A stretch of DNA of 64,000 bases, from contig JAUIMM010000885.1 in the NCBI GenBank assembly GCA_031769625.1, positions 4,545,001 through 4,609,000 of the forward strand, given 5' to 3'. Position numbers and translations under genes: made by a program. The notes below the pieces were generated by a model. That model saw only the letters and a program-made list of their open reading frames with translations, was not told the DNA's origin and did not search any database. This stretch comes from Taudactylus pleione. Lineage: Eukaryota; Chordata; Amphibia; Anura; Myobatrachidae. Below are positions 10,441-20,969 of this stretch, in pieces (within the stretch, counting starts at the first letter, position 1; each line of letters starts with the position of its first letter).

Positions 10441-10663
10441 GTGGATGAAAATGGGGGTGGGTGACTCCAGCGCAGGCGTGTCGCAACCGTTTTCAGGGCG
10501 TGTCTCAGCCTGCGACTGTGATTTCTGGTGTCTCATTTGCTCAGATGCTGGTGGGTGTCTCAATACAAATCTAGCAGCTGCGGCAATTACACATTTTCGC
10601 ACGGATGTTACGTACAACGGCACAGTTGCTATGCGATCCGCGTCCATCTCTAAATCTGGCCCT

Positions 10664-10917
10664 GAGTGTTATTTAGTGGAAATGCGCAGGGTCCCCAGCA
10701 GCACAGAGTATATCAGGAGATGAGTGATGTGTCAGTGAGGCAGGGCTGCATGTGACAGGGGCAGTGACATGATGTGAGGAGGGGAATGGAGGCAGCAGGT
10801 AGCCACATACTGAGAGTTATATAGTGGAAAGCGCAGGGTAGCCAGCAGCACAGAGTATATCAGGAGATGAGTGATGTGTTAGTGAGGACAGGGCTGCATG
10901 TGACAGGGGCAGTGTAA
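10664..10917. repeat. Tandem duplication, period about 148 bp
   Basis: 'cagcagcacagagtatatca', 'ggagatgagtgatgtgt' and 'gggctgcatgtgacagggg' recur in the same order, first from about 10664 and again from about 10811. The second copy lacks the 'gtgacatgatgtgagg' end. Confidence 0.75.
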
Positions 10918-10925
10918 CAGCCTAA

Positions 10926-11371
10926 GGCCAGGATGTATATACTTTCCGCCACTTATCAGGTACATACTGCACCCGCCGTGGCAACGCTAGAGAGAGGAGG
11001 GGCCCCGCACTGAATCTGCACATGGGCCCTCCTCTCTTAAAACACCCCTGCCTAGAAATGTATTTAGAATCCCCGGTAACAGCTGTTCTTTGCGATAGAA
11101 GGACTTCCGGGTTTATGACCCAGAAGTCTATCTGGCGTCATTCTACACATGGCGCGTGCACCATAGGGGGTGCTGGGAGGAATTACCACACTTCAGGGTG
11201 AAGCGTGGTAAGAAACCCATAGGCTTTTTTTGGATGATATTACTCACTGCGTCCAAGCTATGGGATGTATTGCATTCTGGAGTTTGGTACATATGGAAAT
11301 GCAGCTAAAACTCTGATAAAAGGGGGTTTTCAGAGTTAATACCACAATATAGGCTTTAGTACATCCCGCCC
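10926..11371. mobile_element. MITE with TAA duplication (Harbinger-like)
   Basis: Ends GGCCAGGATGTATATACTTT and the inverse of GGGCGGGATGTACTAAAGCC, flanked by TAA (10923-10925 and 11372-11374). A 3-bp TWA duplication is typical of the PIF/Harbinger superfamily, so that assignment is an inference from the duplication only. Confidence 0.6.
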
Positions 11372-11381
11372 TAATAGTTAT

Positions 11382-11975
11382 GGGTGTGGTATAAGAGATA
11401 GACAGTAATTAGTTAGACAATGTCTAGACAGACACCAGATGTTAGACAGTCAATAGTTAGACAGGGAAAAAAGTTCGATACAGACACGCTAAAGTTAGAC
11501 GTGTAAAAAGTTCGACAGGTACAAAATGTCGACAGGGTTAAAAGTTCAACATAAAAATGATCGACACAAAAATGTTCGACAATTTTTTTTTAGGCCTAAT
11601 CTTCACCCTAACCCTAACCCTCCCCTTGGTGCCTAACCCTAACCCTCCCTCCTGTTGCCTAACCCTAAGCGTCTGGGCAAGTGCCTAACCCTATCCGCAG
11701 GGGTAAGTGCCAAACCCTAACCCTCCAGTAAGTGCCTAATCCTAAAAAAAAAAAAAAAACAAGTGTCGACCATTTTTGTGTCGATCATTTTCATGTAGAA
11801 CTTTTGACCCGGTCGACCTTTTGTACCTGTCAAATTTTTTACATGTCTAACTTTAGCGTGTCTGACTTTTTTCCGTGTCGAACTTTTATCCTTGTCTATT
11901 GACTGTCTATCATCTGGTGTCTATCTAGACATTGTCCATCTAATTACTGTCTATCTACTGTATAGTCGGGAACCC
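11382..11975. mobile_element. TIR element with telomere-like cargo (K4)
   Basis: Flanked by AATAGTTAT (11373-11381 and 11976-11984). The ends GGGTGTGGTATAAGAGATAG and (inverse) GGGTTCCCGACTATACAG lead into long imperfect arms of repeated 'gacagtcaatagttagac'-type phrases. The centre (11590-11735) holds 'cctaaccctaaccctccc' repeats and a poly-A run. The whole element can fold back on itself. Confidence 0.8.
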
Positions 11976-11984
11976 AATAGTTAT

Positions 11985-12793
11985 ATAGCAGAAGTTAAAA
12001 GAGCTATTGTACAATATGTCCCCAAACAGAGCGTAATAATGATGTAGGCTTTCTGACACCGGAAGATTGTGGTGTGAAACTCACCTCCAGATTAAATTAA
12101 TTTCATACATCCAAGTTGTATTATGTGAAGCGACTTAAATTGAAATGACAAAATTACTGTATTCCTTAATGTCATCTTAAAGTTGCCTAATTAACATACC
12201 TTAATTTTAATGAGCAGTTCCCAGACAGTGAGATGCACTGATCTCTAAGCTTCCTCATGCAGCTCTTTATAACACTTTCTTATAGCACTATGGGTACAAG
12301 TCATGGGTGTATAATAAATGTATCATTAAAGCTTTTAATTAATTCATGTCAGCATGATGCCATACTAAACAGTGAGTTGTCATGTTACAGGCTGTTCCTT
12401 TATCCTCCACTAACAAACGACAGATGTAATACAAACGCCTGTTACCTTCTGTATAGTTATCATCAAGACATTCGCTAGATGTTTGCTCTAACATAGTAGT
12501 TGACATTAATACAAGCTGATTCTGTAGTGTCTCATTCACACGTCTTGTGTGTGACTGCCTAATGCAGCCTGTCACTCTTACATACAGAATTATGTGCCTA
12601 CTACTGTACATTATGGGCCTATTAGACGTCCCTGAGGAATTATGTATTATATATAGTACTAGACATCTTTCCTTGTGCTTTTATATGGTCACAGGACCTC
12701 AAGGTACAGTACCTTCTAGTACATTTTCTAATATAAAGCAAGGTGTACGTTATTTCCTATAATGTACTAGCTAGAAGTGGGAGCAAAATAAGG
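11985..12793. other. no recognised feature
   Basis: AT-rich with short unrelated frames only. No termini or repeats identified. Confidence 0.4.
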
Positions 12794-12951
12794 GGTCTAT
12801 TTACTAAGGCTTGAATGGAGATAAAGTGAACAGAGATAAAGTCCCAACCGATCAGCTCCTAACTGTCATTTTTCAAACACAGCCTGTGACATGGTAGTTA
12901 GGAGCTGACTGGCTGGTAATTTATCTCCGCCCAAAGCTTAGTAAATAGACC
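12794..12951. mobile_element. Palindromic MITE (GGTCTATTTACTAAG family)
   Basis: Terminal repeats GGTCTATTTACTAAG and CTTAGTAAATAGACC, with further pairing through 'cagctcctaactgtca'. The same family recurs at 53346-53528. About 158 bp and non-coding. Confidence 0.8.
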
Positions 12952-13117
12952 TCTAAGTGTGTTGTCTGTACATAAGTACACCTCCACTGACAGGCATACA
13001 TTCTCTCACAGAATACCTTACAAATGGCACCAGTGACATCATGAGTGACATCATTACTCTGAAAATATAAATGGAACAAGTATACACCAAAAAAGAGTAG
13101 TATTTATAGTATACTGT

Positions 13118-13440
13118 ATAATAGAGAGATACCCTCGTGTTTTGGTTTTGGTTCTAATTCATCATCGTGTTTTAATCTTGGTTTTGGCAAATTCTCCCTC
13201 AAGTGTTTTGGTTCGGTTTTGGGTTCCTCAAAAAAATCACTGAAAATCGATAGAAAAGTGACAAAAATATTTAAAAAAATCAATAAACAGCTATTTTGGA
13301 TCTATTTACACGCGAACCAAAACCTGAGTTCAGTTTTTAAATCTGAGCTCCGAACTGACTGCAGAATCAAACCGGGACTCGGTTCGACTGGGAACCAAAA
13401 AGTGATTCCGAACTAGGACTCGATTCTATGCGGAAACCCT
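13118..13440. mobile_element. Internally deleted BED-type hAT remnant
   Basis: Contains 'cctcgtgttttggttttgg', 'caagtgttttggttcgg', then 'ccgaactgactgcagaatc' and 'gggactcggttcgactggg', the end phrases of the hAT family brought together without the coding interior. Confidence 0.5.
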
Positions 13441-14676
13441 AAGTTTGGGTGTGTGGTTGTATTTCAGAAAAGCAAATGCCTGTGTTGCCTCAAATTTTCT
13501 GGGCTTTACAGCAGGGGGCAAAGCCGGAACGGCACGATTTGATGCAATTATCATATCACCATTTCGTCTACTTTATTTTGCAAGGGGGCAACATGCGGTA
13601 GGGTGACCTGCTCTTCCAGGAGTGCATGGGACCCCCCCCAAAACTAGAGAGCCTCCTGGACATTCTGGAAGTATGGTTTAGTCATGGCCCAACAGAGAGC
13701 TCCAGATTCCCTCTGTACTAGCGTATGTTTGTCTACATCAATGTTCATCACTTGATGCTACAGTATATAAACCACTGCAATTAAATATTCCAGAAACAAT
13801 CTGCATTCAATGTAAGCAGAGGACCCCCCCTGTGTGTGCAGCTGGTACTTTATACCTATTTACTAATTTAAATATCATTACTGACCCCAGGGACAAAATT
13901 CATCTACACTCGTACACCAAACAGCATGGTCTTCTTGGGAAGGGAAATTGTGTTTTGTTTGTTGTGTTTTGTTTATATCCATGGAAAGAAATTTGTTTTA
14001 TGCAATAAACTCTTGGAGCTGTCAGTAACTCTCAGCGAGCTTGCTAAGGGCTGTCTTCATCTCGATGAATGAATTGTATGCTTTAGTTAGAAAAAAAAGA
14101 GACTGTTTCAGTCTTGCTGTCCTAGAAGTAAGGTGAGATCCTTTTAAAAGCTTGAATGATGGAGGGGAAATTGCCTCTGAGCTGGTGTGATTTTAATAAA
14201 ATGGGCCACCACGAGGGGCCACTTTTTCACCAAAGGGACCGAAGCATCAAAGCCTGGGGCTGATGAGAATCTCTTACCTAGGATGGTTGTCAATCATCAC
14301 TCTGTTCCATGCAATGTCCCCCAGCAGGCAGTGGCTGCAATACAGTACATCAATGGTATTTTAAGCCCATCCTAGCACTGAGAGGTAACCGAGGGTCGCT
14401 AATGATTTGACATGAAGGTCTACAAAGTTCAGGCCATGACAGACTATGATATGGATACAGTACCATAAAAAATAAAGAAATTGCTGCAGCTAGATCTACT
14501 CTTGGGTAAAAAAAATCAATGCTCAGTTTGTGTTTCTCTGCACCAATAGTTCAAGGAGAAATATTGTTTGTAAAGGAATTTGTATTAGGGGTGAATGTAC
14601 AAAATAGACCCATAAATGTTTTTATTTTACAAATATAACCCCGTCCTATCTCTAATCACGGGTTAGATACATTACT
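13441..14676. other. no recognised feature
   Basis: No protein motif, terminal repeat or array. Short open frames here (for example 14187-14375) show no family features. Confidence 0.4.
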
Positions 14677-14837
14677 TAGAAGAGATGAGTGGGTCCGGTT
14701 TTCAGAGAACCGGACCCAACCGGACATTCCAATTCCGAGTCGGATACAAGACTGGCTTGGGTTTTCCCGCTTGACTTGGATCTGAAAAAGAGGCAAAACG
14801 TCATCCTCCTGCTGTTGGATTCTCGCGGGTTTTGGAT

Positions 14838-14847
14838 TATATAAAGG
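14838..14847 (+). promoter_or_regulatory. TATA box of hAT element 2
   Basis: TATATAAAGG is preceded by 'tctcgcgggttttggat' and followed by 'gcgccattttcactc'. The same order is conserved around TATATAAGG at 41020 in element 1, which supports it as the element promoter. Confidence 0.6.
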
Positions 14848-14903
14848 TCCCCATGATCTGCGCCATTTTCACTCAGGCTGTGGAAAGAGAACTAGCAGAC
14901 ATT

Positions 14904-15368
14904 GGGCCTGATTCAGACCCACTCGCGAGCGGCTGTCCACTCGCAAGTGGGTCGATGGTGTGTCTGATCAAAGGGGGCGTGCTGTCGATGTTGATTGACA
15001 GCACGCCCCCTTTGGTGGGCGTGCCGGGGGCGTGCCTTCCAGACGGGGGTGTTCCCAAGGCAATGCCTACCGTCAGAAGCCGGCCCCACTGACATCACTA
15101 GTGATGTCAGTGGGAGTGATTTTGGATCTGATAGAGCCAAAATCACTCCTGGCCTTGCGGTTGAGAAACTCAACCGCAGGCTTCTGCTCGCACTGGCGAT
15201 GGTCGCGATGGTCAAGACCATCGCGACCATCATCCTGCAATCTCGTATAGGCTGTGGGTGGTGACCCACAGCTATACGAGCGTCCAGGAGGATGCTCCAT
15301 AGTTATGGAGGTGGGCCCTGATTCAGAGCGAGCGCTCTGGTCAGAGCGTCCGGCTCTGAATCAGGGCC
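14904..15368 (+). mobile_element. Foldback family A copy A8
   Basis: About 465 bp with ends GGGCCTGATTCAG and CTGAATCAGGGCC. Flanks are ATT and ATA, a duplication with one change. It lacks the hairpin made of 'gcgcatgcgcacgacgg' arms that most copies have between the first and the 'gggggcgtgctgtc' hairpin. Inserted in the hAT element 2 leader. Confidence 0.8.
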
Positions 15369-15639
15369 ATAGTCAGTCACTATGTCACTCAGTGTGTGTG
15401 TCCAGTCAGGGTCTTGGGCTGAAGGCTGCTGCTGTGTTGTACATAAAGAGACTTAGGCTGCAGTATATAAAGGGGGGCTTCCTTCAGTGGGTGCTGCAGC
15501 TGCTGTGCCACTTGTCCTGTCAAGTAACTGTGGCTGCTGCTGTTGTCATGTCCATCAGGCTAGGGCTGCAGTCCATAAACGGGGGCTGTATTGTTCATGG
15601 GGGGTGCTCTGTCAATTAGGGGTGCTCCTCCCCAGCTTA

Positions 15640-16140
15640 AAAAAAAAATTGTTTTTTTTTGTGTGTGTGTGCGTTAGCAACTTAGCTACGCTATTATTGT
15701 TTGGTGACACTGCTGGCCAGACCGCAGTTTATCGTCCACATATTTATGACTCTGCAGGTGGTCTGTCCACACTCGACAGGGGTGCTTTGTTGTCCATAAA
15801 GAAGGGGTACTGTCTGTGTTGTTCATCAAGGGGCTGCTGCCTCATTCAGGGGTGCTCTTCCCCAGTGTTAAAAAAATAAATGTGAAATAAAATTAATATC
15901 ATGAATCCACAAAAAAATATATATATTTTTTTTGTGTGTGTGTGTGTGCATTATCAACTTAGCTGCGCTATTATTGTTTGGTGACACTGCTGGCTAGACC
16001 ATAGTTTGTCGTCCACTCGGCGGGGTTGCTTTGTTGTCCATAAAGAAGGGGTGCTGTCTGTGTTGATCATCAAGGGGCTGCTGCCTCGTTCAGAGGTGCT
16101 CTTTCCCAGTGTTAAAAAAAGTTATAGTTCGGTGACACTG
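15640..16140 (+). repeat. Leader tandem repeat of hAT element 2
   Basis: A unit of roughly 200-260 bp is repeated: 'ttagctacgctattattgtt' / 'ttagctgcgctattattgtt', 'tttggtgacactgctggc', 'ttgttgtccataaagaag', 'caaggggctgctgcctc' and 'ggtgctctt'. A partial third copy starts at about 16130. It corresponds in position to the arrays upstream of the coding part of element 1. Confidence 0.7.
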
Positions 16141-16170
16141 CCGGTCAGACCACAGTGTAAGTTTGTTGAT

Positions 16171-16525
16171 ATGGAGGATGATCAAATGAGAAGAGAGCAG
16201 GAACCACCTACCAGTCTTGCAGCTGCTGCCAGCAGTCATGATGACGATGCAAGGCTGTCAACATCATTTACAAAGGCCGATGCCCAAGGGCTTAAGTCAA
16301 GGCATTTAAAATCAAACAAGCAATATTTTACAGTGTTAATGAAAAAAAATGTAAAGCTAAGTAAGCTGCAGAGAAACAAAAAATCGGCAGTATACCATTT
16401 ACTACACGAAGTGGCAAGGAAAGGATAAGGCCATGGCCTTTATTTATGACTGGTGGTTCTGTATCTTATGATGTTGCAAACCCTTCTCCCTGTAGAAGTG
16501 TCAATAAAATTAAAATCGCTAAGGC
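16171..16525 (+). pseudogene. hAT element 2 first coding segment (N-terminal)
   Basis: An ATG at 16171 opens an 86-codon frame to 16428, starting MEDDQMRREQEPP. It is rich in Ser/Ala, then basic with a Lys-rich stretch near residues 60-75. The antisense element at 28790 encodes a matching protein starting MENNQLRAEQEPH, so this is a shared hAT coding segment. Downstream codons for a segment like 'AFIYDWWFC' follow but the frame is broken before them. The segment stops where the LINE is inserted. I recognise no catalytic motif in it; its role is unknown. Confidence 0.6.
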
Positions 16526-16544
16526 AGAAAATTAAACCAACCCA

Positions 16545-16989
16545 AGAGCAATGGCGGTATTAATTTCCCAAATGTTGAAACATGTAATCACGCTGCGCTT
16601 TTGAGACACTTAAGGGACTGGCTTCATAAAACTTCCATTTATACTGATACAGCATTAGACAAGGAATTTTTGGGTAACACTGATCTAATTTGTTTTCTCC
16701 ACCAACATGACCAGGAAATTCCTGATTTACAATGTTCAAACCCACTTCTCTGGACAGCCAGGAAAATCTGGCATATTCTCAGGTATAAAGCAGGATTAAC
16801 AGCATTTCATTCCTTATATCTGCCCTTGATAGGAAACCCTAATTTCTTGGATGGCGTGGCTGCTCACCCCTTTACTCTGTGGAGGGTGGCAGGAATAGGC
16901 AATGTTGGATTTTTTGTTTCCCGGGATGAAAAATGTCTCCTTTCAGATTCTGAAATTTCAACAACATATGCTGAAATTAGTTCATACCC
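16545..16989 (+). pseudogene. LINE ORF2 C-terminal region, part 1
   Basis: A frame reading SNGGINFPNVETCNHAAL, then a Trp-rich segment (ALLRHLRDWL, NPLLWTARKIWHILR) and NPNFLDG. The GG-x-N-x-PN pattern followed by hydrophobic Trp-containing helices is the usual region after the reverse transcriptase of L1-clade ORF2. The frame ends at ISSYP, where the hAT MITE was inserted, and resumes at 17773. No reverse transcriptase or endonuclease motif is present because the copy is truncated. Confidence 0.75.
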
Positions 16990-17772
16990 CAGGGCCGCAA
17001 CTAGGGGGGGACTAGAGGTGCACGTGCACCGGGTGCTGGAATGCAAGGGGTGAAAAAGGGCTGACTCACGGTGGCTTGGGGGCTGCAGATTCAGAAAACG
17101 GCCATCCAAAAGTGGCCGCCGCCAATGAGGAGACAGATGGTAGAGGTTCTTACTGGACCTCTAGTGTCTGTCTCCTCCTTGGCGGTGGCCATTTTTGGAA
17201 GGCCATTTTCAGCAGATTCCATGCGGACTAGCAGTCCGCATGGACCTCTAGTGTCTGTTAGGCCAGTGCAAGTGCCGGGAGAAGATGCTGAATGCTGCAT
17301 CTTCTCCCGTGAAACCCGCTGACAACGAGCATAAACCCCATAGCAATGAGCATGAAATCCCCTGGCAACGAACATGTAACCCCCTGGCAAAGTGCATGTA
17401 ACCCCTGGCAACGATCATGTAACCCCCTGGCAACGAGCATGTAACCCCCTGGCAACGAGCATGAAACCCACTGGCAACGAGCATGAAACCCCAGACAATG
17501 AGCAGGTAATTTTAAAGTAATTGAAGCCTTACTGTGGGGCATAAAATGGTGTCGTGCAAATATGTAAGTGGCCCTTTGGTAATAGGCATTACAGTGTGTG
17601 GCATAATGTGTAATAGGCATTATGGTGTGGAATAATGTAAGTCACTATACCAGGGACGTTTAACTAGTGCACTGCCTTATGGAGGAGCAAGGACAAAATC
17701 CAGCTACGGGAAGGAAGGGGGCGCAAAGTTGCTGCCTTGCACCAGGTAACAGATATCCTAGTTTCGGCCCTG
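16990..17772. mobile_element. hAT MITE inside the LINE, with minisatellite
   Basis: Ends CAGGGCCGCAACTAG and CTAGTTTCGGCCCTG, flanked by CATACCC on both sides (7 bp identical, probably an 8-bp hAT duplication with one change). Removing it rejoins the LINE reading frame. The interior contains 'gggctgcagattcagaaaac', shared with the MITE at 19509, and a tandem array at 17315-17505. Confidence 0.85.
17315..17505. repeat. Minisatellite, about 22-24 bp unit
   Basis: About eight units of the form 'cccctggcaacgagcatgta'. It lies inside the hAT MITE at 16990-17772 and belongs to it. Confidence 0.85.
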
Positions 17773-19135
17773 CATACCCTTTGGCTTTTCTACAAGTACA
17801 TTTCGATGTATCACATGTGTTGAGTCACTTCTTGGATAAGGATTGGAAGAATAATTTGGAACGGCTCTTGAGCAGGCCAGTACCTACTCATAAAGCTATA
17901 TCGATACACTACACTTTTTTAAGAGAGTTTATAGATCACACCACGATATCAGGGGGCATGGCAGGATGGCTAATACATTTCTCTACTTTGAGTATGGAGC
18001 AACTTGACAAAGCCCTCTGGTTCTCTAGGAATACTTTGACAGCAAGCATGTATACAGAGCTCTTTTTAAATATTTATCATAATACTTATTTATCTCCGAT
18101 CCGACGTTTTCATATAGGAACTTCGGCCACTACTACCTGCCGAAAATGTCATAGTGAAGGAGCTGACAATTATCATTGTTTATGGACTTGCCCAATTGCT
18201 CAATATTTCTGGCATCTTGTCCGACGATACGCTGAGGCAAAATTGATTCATTATGTACCATTTACTCCGGAATGGGCAATATTAGGGATTACTGGTCCAG
18301 ATCTAAGAATCCTAAAAGCAGGAAAGAAACTCTTGCTAGTGCTTAGTGCTGCAGGGAGGAAGACCATTTTGCAAGGATGGATTGCTGCAGACCCCCCCCC
18401 AAATACCTTTGTTTCTTAATAAACTTAGGCCCTCATTCAGAGCCGTACGCTCTGAGCAGAGCGCACGCTCTGAATGAGGGCCGCCCCCCATGAAAATGGA
18501 GCGTCCTCCTGGACGCTCGTATAGCTGTGGGTCACCACCCACAGCCTATACGAGCGTGCATTTTGATGGCCGCGAGGTGGTCGTGACCATCGCGACCATC
18601 GAAACTGCGAGCCGGAGCCTGCGGTTGAGGTTTTCAACCGCAAGCTCCGGAGTGATTTTGGCTCTATCAGAGCCAAAATCACTCCCACTGACATCACTAG
18701 TGATGTCAGTGGGCCGGCTTCTGACGGGAGGCGTTCCCGTGGGAACGCCCCCGTCAGGGAGGCACGCCCCCGGCACGCCCACCAAAGGGGGCGTGCTGTC
18801 AATCAACATCGACAGCACGCCCCCTTTGATCAGACACAACGATCGAAGGACTTTCCTTCGCTCATCGCGTCTGGCGCATGCGCACGACGGAGCTCCCTCC
18901 GTCGTGCGCATGCTCAGGGCATAACATCGACCCACTTGCGAGCGGACAGCCGCTCGCGAGTGGGTCTGAATCAGGCCCTTAATTTTCTATTTAGGATGGA
19001 TTGTATAGAAATGATTGTGCATAGGTATATGAGAGCAGAAAGATTATTTATGACCTGGGAGTCCTATGTAAACACCCTACCATTGACAATAAGACTACAA
19101 GTCCTTTATAGTCTTAAAATTCAACGTGGTATTTA
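17773..19135 (+). pseudogene. LINE ORF2 C-terminal region, part 2
   Basis: Continues the ORF2 frame with AYPLAFLQVHFDVSHVL, then a zinc-knuckle-like motif CRKCHSEGADNYHCLWTCP (C-x2-C, H, C) followed by FWHLV, which is characteristic of the L1/Tx1 ORF2 C-terminus. A run of nine C near 18393-18402 shifts the frame. After it the reading is PLFLNKL, interrupted by foldback A9, then NFLFRMDCIEMIVHRYM to a stop near 19134. The frame runs cleanly across the A9 site once one TTA is counted. Non-functional copy. Confidence 0.8.
18428..18978 (-). mobile_element. Foldback family A copy A9 (best example)
   Basis: 551 bp with perfect TTA duplication (18425-18427 and 18979-18981) in a LINE coding frame. 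Hairpins in order: 18428-18482, 18499-18518, 18514-18556, 18565-18600, 18612-18650, 18651-18683, 18684-18713, 18721-18757, 18783-18828, 18832-18873, 18876-18913, 18929-18966. The 18684-18713 unit is a perfect 30-base palindrome and the 18783-18828 unit has an 18-bp perfect stem. There is hardly any unpaired sequence. No coding capacity. Confidence 0.9.
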
Positions 19136-19508
19136 ACCAGACTAGCAGCGCAGGACCAACAGATCTCATTGGATTAATTAATAGGCTAATGGTGGGTCTT
19201 TCAATTGGGGTCCCGTGTCGATTCTTTACTTTATTTTGGTTTCCGGAATCACGTCCATGATCACTATTATTTTAGTATTATTAATATTTATGGTTGTATG
19301 TATGTCACAATTCACTGATATTGTGTTTTTTCTTTCTTTTTTGTTGTACGACAATGTAAAGCATTGCATTGTATTCAAGATCTAATGTTATTACCTGACA
19401 ATGTTTTTTCTTGAAATGTATTGAGGATATTTCAGTGGTTGTGAATCTTTATTGAACAATGTTTCACTGTACTTCAATAAAATTGTTTAAAAAAAAAAAT
19501 CGCTAAGG

Positions 19509-20961
19509 CAGTGGCGTAACTACAGCCCCCACGGTGGCTTGGGGGTGCGGAGGCTTGTGGGGCGAGGTGGTTGCCTGCAGATTCCATGCGGACTGGCCGT
19601 CCGCATGAAATCTGCAGAAAACAGCCCTCCCAAAATGGCCGCCGCCTAGGAGGAGACATATGCTAGAGGTCCTACTGGACCTCTAGCATCTGTTAGTCAC
19701 CCAGGCAGGGTGGTAGTGTGGACGGCACATAAGTGCCGTCCGCACTACATTACTAGCAACAAACACACAGCCACCGGCGTCGGCAGCTGTGTGTTTGTTT
19801 TAGCAGCCGATGAGAGTCTGTCAGACTCTCATCGGCTGCTGCGCCTACTGCGGGAGCCGGGCTTCCGGCTCCTGCAGTGCGTGATGGGACAGACGTCATG
19901 ACGTCTCTCCCATCATGCAGAGCGGGCCGGCCCGGGAGGACGCTGCACGGAGGAGCATGCCGGAGCGGGGATCAAGGTAAGCGGAGATTTATTTTCTTTG
20001 TGTGTGTGTGTGTTTCTGGCCGGGCTGGGGCCACTGCTGGGGGGACTTCCACTAAGGGCACTGCTGGGGGGGAGAACGGACTACTACTAAGGGCACTGGG
20101 ATGGGGAGGACGGACTACAGCTAAGGGCACTGGGGGCGGGGAAGGACGGACTACTGCTAAGGGCACTGGGGGGGACTACTACCACTAAGGGCACTGCTGG
20201 GGGGGAGGACGGACTACTACCACTAATCTCACTAGGGGGGCTATTACTACTACTAAGGGCAGTGCTGGGGGGGGAGGACTACTACTAAGGGTACTGCTGG
20301 GGGGGACTACTACTACTAAGGGCAGTGCTGGGGGGGAGGACTACTACTAAGGGCACTGCTGGGGGGGACTACTACTAAGGGTATTGCTGGGGGGGACTAC
20401 TACTAAGGGCACTGCTGGGAATACTACTAGGAGCACTGAACACTGGTGGGACCACTACTGGGGGACACTGCATAGAGGGGGATTACTACTAGGGGCACTG
20501 CTGTGGGGAAGACTGCTGGGGTGGGACTACTACTGGGGGGGCTATTACTGGGGGCATTACTGTGGGGGAACTACCACTGGAGGCATTTCTGGGGGGGGAC
20601 TACTACTGGAGGCATTGCTGGGGGGGCTACTACTGGGGGCACTGCACTGGTGGGACCACAACTGAGGGCACTGCATAGGTGGGGATTACTGCTGGGGGCA
20701 CTGCATAGGTGAGGATTACTGGTGGGGACTACTACTGGGGGCATTGCTGGGGGAGGACTACTACTGGAGGCTCTGCTGGGAGGGACTACTACTGGGGGCA
20801 CTGCTGGGGGGTTACGACTGGGGGCACTATATAAGTGGGTCTACTACAGGGGGCATTATGCAAGGGGCACTGCATAGGGGGACCACTACCTGGGGCCCTG
20901 CATATGGGGGGCTTCAGAAATTTTTTTGGCAGGGGGAGCAAAATTTATAGTTACGCCACTG
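19509..20961. mobile_element. hAT MITE with G-rich minisatellite
   Basis: Terminal repeats CAGTGGCGTAACTA and TAGTTACGCCACTG are flanked by a perfect 8-bp duplication CGCTAAGG (19501-19508 and 20962-20969), diagnostic of hAT. The target is inside the 3' duplication of the LINE, so this element arrived after the LINE. The left part shares 'aaaatggccgccgcc'-type sequence with the MITE at 16990. The interior is mostly the array at 20030-20890. Confidence 0.9.
20030..20890. repeat. G-rich minisatellite, unit about 25-35 bp
   Basis: Repeats of 'ggggggactactactaaggg' and 'cactgctggggggg' with variable length and runs of 5-8 G. It drifts from 'ctaagggcactg' to 'ctgggggcactg' along the array. It is wholly contained in the hAT MITE. 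Confidence 0.9.
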
Positions 20962-20969
20962 CGCTAAGG

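Larger units (their letters stand above)
16526..19498 (+). mobile_element. 5'-truncated L1/Tx1-type LINE insertion
   Basis: Flanked by a target duplication around AAATCGCTAAGGCA (about 16513-16525 and 19497-19510). It ends in an A-rich tail (about 19490-19499) preceded by AATAAA at 19476-19481. Only the last part of ORF2 and a short 3' UTR are present, as expected for a 5'-truncated target-primed insertion. It carries two later insertions, a hAT MITE (16990-17772) and a foldback A copy (18428-18978). It interrupts hAT element 2 between its first and second coding segments. Confidence 0.85.

Noticed and set aside
17667..17772. Extending the LINE ORF upstream to an ATG at 17667
   Set aside because: That start lies in the hAT MITE. 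The LINE frame only begins again after the MITE end at 17772.
18428..18978. Family A as a plain PIF/Harbinger MITE
   Set aside because: The 3-bp duplication is suggestive, but observed targets (TCA, TGT, TCT, ACA) do not fit TWA, so I left the superfamily open.
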